Assembly: GCA_023248835.1 (NCBI GenBank)
Contig: JAHFDU010000194.1
Coordinates: 1 to 6,474 of the forward strand
DNA from: Myxococcales bacterium
GTDB taxonomy: Bacteria > Myxococcota_A > Polyangia > Palsa-1104
DNA length: 6,474 nucleotides
Direction of reading: 5' to 3'
Below are positions 1-5,525 of the stretch, piece after piece; positions within the stretch are counted from its first letter, which is position 1, and every line of letters begins with the position of its first letter. Made by a program: the position numbers and the translations under genes. The notes under the pieces were generated by a model, which was given only the letters and a program-made list of their open reading frames with translations, was not told where the DNA came from and searched no databases.

Positions 1-35
1 CCGAGACCCACCAGCAAAACGTCTTGGAGTCTCAT
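1..35 (-). CDS. start of a downstream gene, running off the window (12 codons seen)
   Basis: An ATG at 35-33 overlaps the TGA stop of the transporter gene (34-32) in an ATGA arrangement, the same coupling seen between the two propeller genes at 5525-5522. It opens a frame reading MRLQDVLLVGLG that stays open to the window edge. Only 12 residues are visible, so no family can be named. No strong Shine-Dalgarno sequence precedes it, and translation would depend on ribosomes ending the transporter. This could be the start of another gene in the same operon or a chance ATG; the overlap geometry is the only support. Confidence 0.42.
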   Translation of the reverse strand, partial: MRLQDVLLVGL

Positions 36-1213
36 GCGGTCGCCGCCGGCAGGCGAAGCAGCAGCGTCGCGCCAAGGAGCGAAGTCGCGATCACCCAACC
101 CATCGCTAGCGTCGGTGAGAAGGCCCACAGCACGCCGACCAGCATACTAGAAACCACATCGCCAATGCCATTCGCGGTGTAGAGGACGCCGTAACCGGTG
201 CCGCGCACCTCAGCCGGCAGCAGCGTCGCCGCCACCGCGCTCTCGACGGTTTCCCAGACGCCCATGTAGAGTCCGGAAGCGGCGAAGACGAAAGCAAATT
301 TTTGCAACGACGCGCTTGGCCACAGTAGTCCGAGCGCGGGCAGCGTTGCCATTGCGTAACCCACCGCTAGCAGCGAGCGCTTGTTGATGCGGTCGGCCAA
401 GTGTCCGACGACAAAACACGAGAGCATGTAGACGATGTTGTAGCCGACGTAGAGGAGAGCGGCTCGCTCCGCGGCGCGCACCAAGCCGAAAGTCGGCCGC
501 AGCGCTTCGGTCGCCCACAGAATCAACAGCGTATTGGAAAAATCGCCGAGGCCAGCGATCGTCACGGCGCCGACGAAGCGACGAAAATCGCGCGGCAGCG
601 CGCCGAGCGTAAGCTTGAACGATCGAGCCGGTGCGGGCGTATGCGATCGCTCGCGCACCAAGACGGCGATGGCCAAGACCGCCAACAGACCTGGCGCAAA
701 CGTACAGAAAAACGTACGTTGCAGGCCGACTTGGTGAACCAGAAACAGCGCCAGCAATGGCCCCATGAAAGCGCCAGCGCTGTCGAGCCCCCGTTCAAAC
801 CCCATCGCGCGGCCAACCGTCGACGGAGTGGTCGCTTCGACCAGCAGCACCTTGCGAACCGGACTGCGCACGCCACGACCTAGCCAACCGAGCGTGCGCC
901 CGACGAGCACTTGCCAGCTGGTGTGCGCCAAGCCAAAGCTAGCCATGCCGCAAGCGGTGAACAGATAGCCAACAAACGCGAGCGGTTTTCGGCGCTCCAA
1001 TCGATCGCTGTAGAAACCGGAAAAAAGTTTGGCAAAGCTGGCGGTGCCGTCGGCCAGTCCTTCAATGATGCCGAGCAGCACCGAGCTCGAACCAAAACTG
1101 GCAAGCAGCGCTGGCATCAGCACCGTCGCCATTTCGTGTCCGACGTCCGAAAACAAACTGGCCAGTCCGATGCCGAGAACGGTTCGATTCAGCCAATGCG
1201 AGCGCTGCTCCAC
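32..1213 (-). CDS. MFS transporter, 12 predicted TM segments (efflux-type permease, substrate unknown)
   Basis: This is an inner-membrane major facilitator protein of 393 residues, normal for a 12-TM member. Hydrophobic segments lie at about 12-40, 46-69, 77-95, 98-115, 145-165, 168-187, then 213-237, 252-273, 281-297, 303-325, 338-362 and 366-388, with a polar central loop at 188-212. Motif-A-like loops occur in both halves, as expected from the family's internal duplication: G66-FYSD-R71 with R74/R75/K76, and G270-HLAD-R275 with K278/R279. A GRGVRSP stretch (112-118) and a glycine-rich GPLLA helix (151-155) are also family-like. The early FSDVGHEMATVLMP stretch (21-34) resembles the conserved first helix of relatives, so the GTG start at 1213 is preferred although no clear Shine-Dalgarno precedes it; the same frame has a TGA 36 bp upstream and no ATG between. 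It lies 33 bp after the lipoprotein gene and is probably co-transcribed. Drug or metabolite export is an inference from the family; substrate and coupling ion cannot be read. Confidence 0.92.
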   Translation of the reverse strand: MEQRSHWLNRTVLGIGLASLFSDVGHEMATVLMPALLASFGSSSVLLGIIEGLADGTASFAKLFSGFYSDRLERRKPLAFVGYLFTACGMASFGLAHTSWQVLVGRTLGWLGRGVRSPVRKVLLVEATTPSTVGRAMGFERGLDSAGAFMGPLLALFLVHQVGLQRTFFCTFAPGLLAVLAIAVLVRERSHTPAPARSFKLTLGALPRDFRRFVGAVTIAGLGDFSNTLLILWATEALRPTFGLVRAAERAALLYVGYNIVYMLSCFVVGHLADRINKRSLLAVGYAMATLPALGLLWPSASLQKFAFVFAASGLYMGVWETVESAVAATLLPAEVRGTGYGVLYTANGIGDVVSSMLVGVLWAFSPTLAMGWVIATSLLGATLLLRLPAATA

Positions 1214-1230
1214 GCATGCGTAGAATAGGT

Positions 1231-1248
1231 TCGCTGATCTCGCTGATC
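1231..1248. repeat. perfect tandem repeat, 2 x 9 bp (TCGCTGATC)
   Basis: TCGCTGATC occurs twice head to tail at 1231-1239 and 1240-1248, in the 33-bp gap between lipoprotein and transporter. The second copy runs into the lipoprotein stop codon (1249-1247). Nothing resembling a terminator accompanies it. It could be an operator, a remnant of local slippage, or chance. Confidence 0.55.
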
Positions 1249-2419
1249 AATTAATTTGTGACTGACAGAGACCGCCGCAGTCGGCGCCGCCGTGATTGGG
1301 ATCGCAATCGTCCCAGGGATTGTCGTTGCAGCTGTAGCCTTCCTCTTGGCAGGGCCGCGCTGCAATGCCGCCGCAAGTCTTGTAACAACCGCCGCCGCCG
1401 TCGGAGGCGAGATTGGGACCGGCACAAAGGTAGTTCTCGGGACAGGCGTGTGAATTGACACTGTGGGCGCCACACAAGATGTCGCCTGGTTTGACCAGCT
1501 CGCACTTCTTGTCGCTGTTGCACTCCGCCATGTTGTCGGTTTTAAGCGTAGCGATGGCCAAACAAATGTTGCTTTGCTTGCATCCCTTGGCGGCGTGGTA
1601 CTCCTCGGCGGTGCCATTGCGTACTGCGACTTCCGGTCCATACGGACAGCAACCATCAAAAATCTTTTGGCAGTCGGAATCTCTCTCGCACGAGTAGAAG
1701 TCGACTTTGTGCGCAACTGGCAAATAAATTTGCGACGCGTCAAGCTTCACCGGCTGGCCAAAGTTGATGCCCGCCACCACCAGCCCGAGGCCGTTGAAAA
1801 TTGCAGCGCTCGCAGCCTCCTTTTGGTCGTCGGTGGCATCAGCGCCCTCGAAAGTCAGATCGTAAACGATTTTCGCCGTGGTGGTGTTGAGCTTGGTTTC
1901 ACGAATGGTAGGACAGGGCGCGCGAATGCAGCGAATATTAGCGTCGGTCAGGCGATAGAACCGATCGCCATCCATCGGCGCAGTTTCGGTAGCGGAGCGC
2001 CACGCTTTGGTCACCACCAAACGGCCGACATTGAAACCGCCGACGTCACCAATCTTGACCGAGCCGCGAACCACGGCTTTTCCACCTTCGAGCGCACCTG
2101 TCAGATCCGTCGATTCAGCTTCGCTCAGCTTGAGCGCACTGACATCACTGGCAGCAACGTAGCACTCGGCCTGCGCTGAACCGTCGGCACAGCGAGTGGT
2201 GGCGAAATTCACACGGTGCACCCAAATGCCACCGCAGTAAGGGAAGATGCAGCGACGCAGGTCGGGACGGGCGAGGTAGTAGGCGGTCGTGCGATTGCTG
2301 TCCTCTTTACCGTCGAGGTCGTCAACGCCTGCCTGATCGTCCTGTAAGGCGTTGGTCGCACAAGCGGAAAACGTGGCTGAAAATCCGGTCAACAACATTA
2401 AAATCATCAAATTGCGCAT
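1247..2419 (-). CDS. cysteine-rich lipoprotein, DUF6748-like domain plus two cysteine modules
   Basis: A predicted exported lipoprotein of 390 residues. The signal peptide has R2, a hydrophobic core (4-19) and a lipobox-like F-S-A-C ending at C20; A21 at position +2 would fit outer-membrane sorting. An acidic linker containing DGKEDS follows (21-42). Residues about 45-235 resemble the myxobacterial DUF6748 group from memory: RRC-IFPY-CGG (56-64), a CADG...CYVA stretch (77-89), and a second R-C-x4-C at 163-169. Residues 244-306 form an eight-cysteine block with CERDSDC and a CC pair (257-258). Residues 316-385 hold ten more cysteines ending in DDCDPNHGGADCGGLC. After C20 there are 24 cysteines, an even number consistent with twelve disulfides in the periplasm or outside the cell. 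The start is fixed by the lipobox and a strong AAGGAG five bases before the ATG. No catalytic motif was recognised and the function is unknown. Confidence 0.9.
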   Translation of the reverse strand: MRNLMILMLLTGFSATFSACATNALQDDQAGVDDLDGKEDSNRTTAYYLARPDLRRCIFPYCGGIWVHRVNFATTRCADGSAQAECYVAASDVSALKLSEAESTDLTGALEGGKAVVRGSVKIGDVGGFNVGRLVVTKAWRSATETAPMDGDRFYRLTDANIRCIRAPCPTIRETKLNTTTAKIVYDLTFEGADATDDQKEAASAAIFNGLGLVVAGINFGQPVKLDASQIYLPVAHKVDFYSCERDSDCQKIFDGCCPYGPEVAVRNGTAEEYHAAKGCKQSNICLAIATLKTDNMAECNSDKKCELVKPGDILCGAHSVNSHACPENYLCAGPNLASDGGGGCYKTCGGIAARPCQEEGYSCNDNPWDDCDPNHGGADCGGLCQSQIN

Positions 2420-2423
2420 CGCG

Positions 2424-2430
2424 GCTCCTT
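2424..2430 (-). promoter_or_regulatory. strong ribosome binding site of the lipoprotein gene
   Basis: On the minus strand AAGGAGC is followed by CGCG and the ATG at 2419-2417, so the AGGAG core is five bases from the start. It is the best Shine-Dalgarno sequence in the window and confirms that start; the other genes rely on weak sites or coupling. Confidence 0.75.
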
Positions 2431-2452
2431 GCTTTTTCGCAAATAGACCACG

Positions 2453-2481
2453 GGCATAGCACCTCCACTAGTAGTGATCAA
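2453..2481 (-). promoter_or_regulatory. candidate sigma70-type promoter for the lipoprotein-transporter unit
   Basis: Read on the minus strand, TTGATC (2481-2476, four of six matches to TTGACA) is separated by exactly 17 bp from TATGCC (2458-2453, only the TAT half matching TATAAT). Transcription would begin near 2446, giving a short leader that contains the AAGGAG site. The spacing is ideal but the -10 box is poor, and myxobacteria use many sigma factors, so this is tentative. An 11-bp inverted repeat fills much of the spacer. Confidence 0.35.
2466..2476. repeat. 11-bp inverted repeat CACTA-G-TAGTG, possible operator
   Basis: Two perfect 5-bp arms flank a single central base. The element lies inside the spacer of the candidate promoter in the only sizeable intergenic gap of the window, where a bound repressor would block polymerase. 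Arms this short can occur by chance, so a regulatory role is inferred from position only. Confidence 0.3.
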
Positions 2482-2506
2482 GTCCGAGACGCTCTAGACA
2501 CTCCGA

Positions 2507-2521
2507 AGCGTTCGAAACGCT
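2507..2521 (-). terminator. weak stem-loop at the end of the propeller gene (AGCGTT-TCG-AACGCT)
   Basis: Six perfect base pairs (2507-2512 with 2516-2521) enclose a three-base loop and overlap the TAG stop codon of the 1001-residue gene (2522-2520). No T-run follows in the minus direction, so it is not a classical intrinsic terminator. It may protect the 3' end, pause polymerase, or mean nothing. Confidence 0.25.
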
Positions 2522-5500
2522 AGCGAACCAGAAAGATGCTGTCGGCGGATTGGGCCGCCGAGGAGAATCGTAGGAGCTGACCACGCAGACCGGTGGCGGT
2601 GGTCTGTTTGCCTTCGTCCACCACATAGATGGTCTCACCGTCGGGTGCGGTGACTACCGCGCGCGGAGCGGCCGCCACCGAATCGCGGGTATGCATAGCG
2701 ACTCCAAAAGGGATACTGCCACCGACGGTAGTAAAGGTCATTGTCAACTGCTCGTCTGGAACGTTGTTCCCCTTTGGCCATTTGACGGCCAAGTTGAACA
2801 GCGGGTTTTCAAAATGGATCCAGGTGGAATCAGGGAGAGAAAGCGAACAGACATTCGGTACGCCCTGCCCAGTCGTCGACATCAGCGGCTGGCTCGCATC
2901 TAGTGGCGCGGGGCACGTGGTGACAGAGAGCGGAATTCGCGACTGGCGCAGCCGGACAAACTCCGAGCGCGGCGACGGCACAACACAATCATGGGAATTC
3001 GCATCGGCCTCTACATAGGAAAAGACACCGCTCTGCGAGCCGGACACAAGAAATGCGTCGCCGGCATGAACTTCGTAATGTTGCTGTTCTTTCAAGCAAG
3101 CGCTCATCAGCTTCTCGTCGAGCGGGGCGCGCAAGCAGCGGATGTCGCCGAGCATCGATTTGGCGCACTGAAAATCGGTGCCACAACGCCCAGGTTCGTC
3201 GGCCGCGCCAGCGTTCGGATCGCACGCGCGCAAGCAACGTTTCCGGCCATCCGCATCCTCTAAACAACGAGTGGACAATCTGACAGTTGCACCAGAAAGG
3301 TCGGTCGCCGCCACGTGAACGCCCCCGCAATCGCCGTCATTGACGCAGGTCGTCGTCTCTTCGGCAAATTCCGGTTCATAGATCTCGCCGAGCGTAAGGC
3401 TGTCGAAAAGCCCGCCGCTGGTGTCAACCGCGTCTTGGCGGGCGTGCAAGATGCGATAGCGGCGCACGCTACCAAGCAGGACGCTGCAGGCAGCCGCATC
3501 GCTCAGCCTGAGGCAAAGGCCATTGGTCACGCTGACCGGCGCGGCGGAGTCGCGTACGCAATTAAGACTTCCCGAATCGCAGTCGCTGTCACTCACACAG
3601 CCGGTCCAATAGAGCTTGTCGCCGGCGCGAACATCGTTGGCGCAAAACTGTGCGCCCAAGTCTGTCCAGCCCTGTTTGTTGTTCCAGCCTCCAGTGGTTC
3701 GCACAGTGCGCGGCAGCAGCCCTTCCCACGCCAGCGTCCAGGTCTCGTTGCGGGCATGCTCGGGATCGACGAAATGAACAGACTCGCTGGTCGAAGCCAA
3801 ACACTCGGCTGGCAACGGCTGCTTCACCAACGCGGGCTGGGGATGGCCAGGCACGCCACCGTCTGCCGACACCACGCCGCTCACAATCACCGTAGGCTGC
3901 GTAACCGTGGTCGGATTGGTCGAATCGCTCAAGCGCGGCGGGCCGTGTAGATCGCTTTCACCGGTGGTCATAAAAAAACGATCGTTGCCGTTGCGAATGT
4001 GGTGCGACAACCGATCGAGAGCGATCACGTCGGGGCATCCAAACGCCGAGTTGCCACCCTTTTTTTCTGGCATCGTTTCTCGCATCTTCATGAGCGCAGC
4101 TTCTGAAGTCGCCAAATTGCACGACACCACCCGGCTTGTCGGTGGCTGATTGGGCTCTGGACAAGCGTCGAAAATATTGACCAACACCGCCTGCCCGTTC
4201 GACGAAATGATCCAGGCATAGTCGCCCACTAGAAACGACGGACTCGCCGCTTGCTGAACCAGCGACTGATCGAGCGGCGGCGGCTGCGAAACGTGCACAA
4301 ACGCAACGTCGCGCGGCAGCGCACCATTTGGAAGAACAATTCCCGGCGTCTGAGCAAACGCGTTGCGCGTAGGCGTCGCCCCATCGCCAAGCGGCAGGCA
4401 GCCGTACCGACGCGCCGTCTTTTCCGGATCCGCGTCGGCTTTGGCCGCTAGCGCGAGCGCGCGCGGATCGGGATTGGTCTCACACTCTTTTTCGCGATCG
4501 ACGTCTATCACCCGCACCGAACGATCGTGCGCCACGGCGTAGAGAAACTTTCCCGCCTGCGAGCGCGGCGACAGCCGAACCACATCGACACCCTCGGCGC
4601 CGCTCTCAAGTCGCAGCGTGCGGGGAGTGCCGATCGCGCCGCTTGCCCTGTCGATCGGCACGATCGAAATCAATTCGCTGGCACGACTGCCGATGAACAG
4701 ACGCCCGGCAGTTCCAGATTCCAGCGCCAGCGTGCTCGGCAGCGGCCCGCTACTCGGCGCTGGCGTCGCCGCATCCGCCACACCCGCACACTCGGATGGG
4801 CACGCCAGCGTCGCCACCTCCGCATCGCTCATCACCTCCGCACCGTCCGCAGTCAAGCGCAGCGCTCGCACTACTTCGGCGTTGCCACTTTGGCCCTGCG
4901 CTGCCAGATCGAGTTCGGCAACCAAATTGCAACCGGGCAGCGCCACCCAGGCGTGATAGCTACGGGCACTGCACTGTCCAGACGGGTTTTCAGCGTCGGA
5001 AAATTCGATCCAGCGCGGGCGTACATCGAGCGGCCTGCCGTGGATGGTCGGAACCAGGCGGCGCACGACATTTTCGGAAGCTGCGCCGGCGTCGCCCACC
5101 AACGTCGACATGTTGTACAAGGTGGTGACGTCGAGCAAAGACAGATCACAAGAATCGGTGTTGGTCGTCACCGCGATGCAGCCATCGCTGCTTGCGCGCA
5201 CATGTTCAGGCAAGGTTCCGACTGGAATAAATCCAAAACCGGGCCGCGAACGACTGAGATCGACCAGAACGCCGGCGCCGATGTCGACCAGGGCAACTTC
5301 GCCACGAGCACTGTTCGACACCAATCCGAAGAGCTCGCGATCATTGCCTTTGCTGTCGGGCCGACAGTCGGCAAGCGGCAAAGCAGAAAAACGGTGAGCG
5401 ACGGCATCGTACGACGCACAGGTCAGGGCCACGTCCGACGGGCGATCGAAACTACGCGACGGTGTGCCGACCGTCGCCTGAGCGCAGGCCACCACCACAA

Positions 5501-5525
5501 CGGCGAATATGCACAGAACCCTCAT
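2520..5525 (-). CDS. large exported beta-propeller-like protein with cysteine-rich insert (predicted lipoprotein)
   Basis: A 1001-residue protein with a very short N-terminal signal: R2, hydrophobic residues 3-13, and V-V-A-C ending at C14, a plausible lipobox with A15 at +2. Cleavage near AQA by signal peptidase I is the alternative. Propeller-like strands recur in the N-terminal half, for example RGEVALVDIG (74-83), CDLSLLDV (126-133), LVAELDL (201-207), ELISIVPID (284-292), SVRVIDVD (336-343) and AVLVNIF (446-452), with blade-closing motifs PRWIEFS (170-176) and PRDVAF (404-409). The C-terminal PRAVVTAPDGETIYVVDEG (954-972) is another typical blade. Between lies a long region with 16 cysteines (628-847), including CVSDSDC (643-649) and CVNDGDC (727-733). 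Besides C5 and C14 there are 32 cysteines, an even number, fitting an oxidised compartment. No heme motif (CxxCH) or catalytic motif was seen. The ATG overlaps the upstream stop in ATGA and has only a weak GGA nearby, so translation is coupled. Binding or surface scaffolding is inferred from fold only. Confidence 0.88.
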   Translation of the reverse strand: MRVLCIFAVVVVACAQATVGTPSRSFDRPSDVALTCASYDAVAHRFSALPLADCRPDSKGNDRELFGLVSNSARGEVALVDIGAGVLVDLSRSRPGFGFIPVGTLPEHVRASSDGCIAVTTNTDSCDLSLLDVTTLYNMSTLVGDAGAASENVVRRLVPTIHGRPLDVRPRWIEFSDAENPSGQCSARSYHAWVALPGCNLVAELDLAAQGQSGNAEVVRALRLTADGAEVMSDAEVATLACPSECAGVADAATPAPSSGPLPSTLALESGTAGRLFIGSRASELISIVPIDRASGAIGTPRTLRLESGAEGVDVVRLSPRSQAGKFLYAVAHDRSVRVIDVDREKECETNPDPRALALAAKADADPEKTARRYGCLPLGDGATPTRNAFAQTPGIVLPNGALPRDVAFVHVSQPPPLDQSLVQQAASPSFLVGDYAWIISSNGQAVLVNIFDACPEPNQPPTSRVVSCNLATSEAALMKMRETMPEKKGGNSAFGCPDVIALDRLSHHIRNGNDRFFMTTGESDLHGPPRLSDSTNPTTVTQPTVIVSGVVSADGGVPGHPQPALVKQPLPAECLASTSESVHFVDPEHARNETWTLAWEGLLPRTVRTTGGWNNKQGWTDLGAQFCANDVRAGDKLYWTGCVSDSDCDSGSLNCVRDSAAPVSVTNGLCLRLSDAAACSVLLGSVRRYRILHARQDAVDTSGGLFDSLTLGEIYEPEFAEETTTCVNDGDCGGVHVAATDLSGATVRLSTRCLEDADGRKRCLRACDPNAGAADEPGRCGTDFQCAKSMLGDIRCLRAPLDEKLMSACLKEQQHYEVHAGDAFLVSGSQSGVFSYVEADANSHDCVVPSPRSEFVRLRQSRIPLSVTTCPAPLDASQPLMSTTGQGVPNVCSLSLPDSTWIHFENPLFNLAVKWPKGNNVPDEQLTMTFTTVGGSIPFGVAMHTRDSVAAAPRAVVTAPDGETIYVVDEGKQTTATGLRGQLLRFSSAAQSADSIFLVR

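Noticed and set aside
401..883. 160-codon plus-strand open frame inside the transporter gene
   Set aside because: Extremely rich in Arg, Gln and Asp, and lies opposite membrane helices of a clear MFS protein.
1463..2179. 238-codon plus-strand open frame antisense to the lipoprotein gene
   Set aside because: No coherent domain or signal, and the minus-strand gene has a lipobox and strong ribosome binding site. Treated as a shadow.
3971..4066. Two 7-base homopolymer runs (A at 3972-3978, T at 4060-4066) as possible phase-variable or frameshift sites
   Set aside because: The reading frame is intact through both (they encode Phe-Phe and Lys-Lys stretches), seven bases is short for phase variation, and no structure or alternative product supports programmed frameshifting.
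2520..5525. Possible multiheme or redox role because of the many cysteines
   Set aside because: No CxxCH heme-binding motif was found in the protein; the even cysteine count fits disulfides better.
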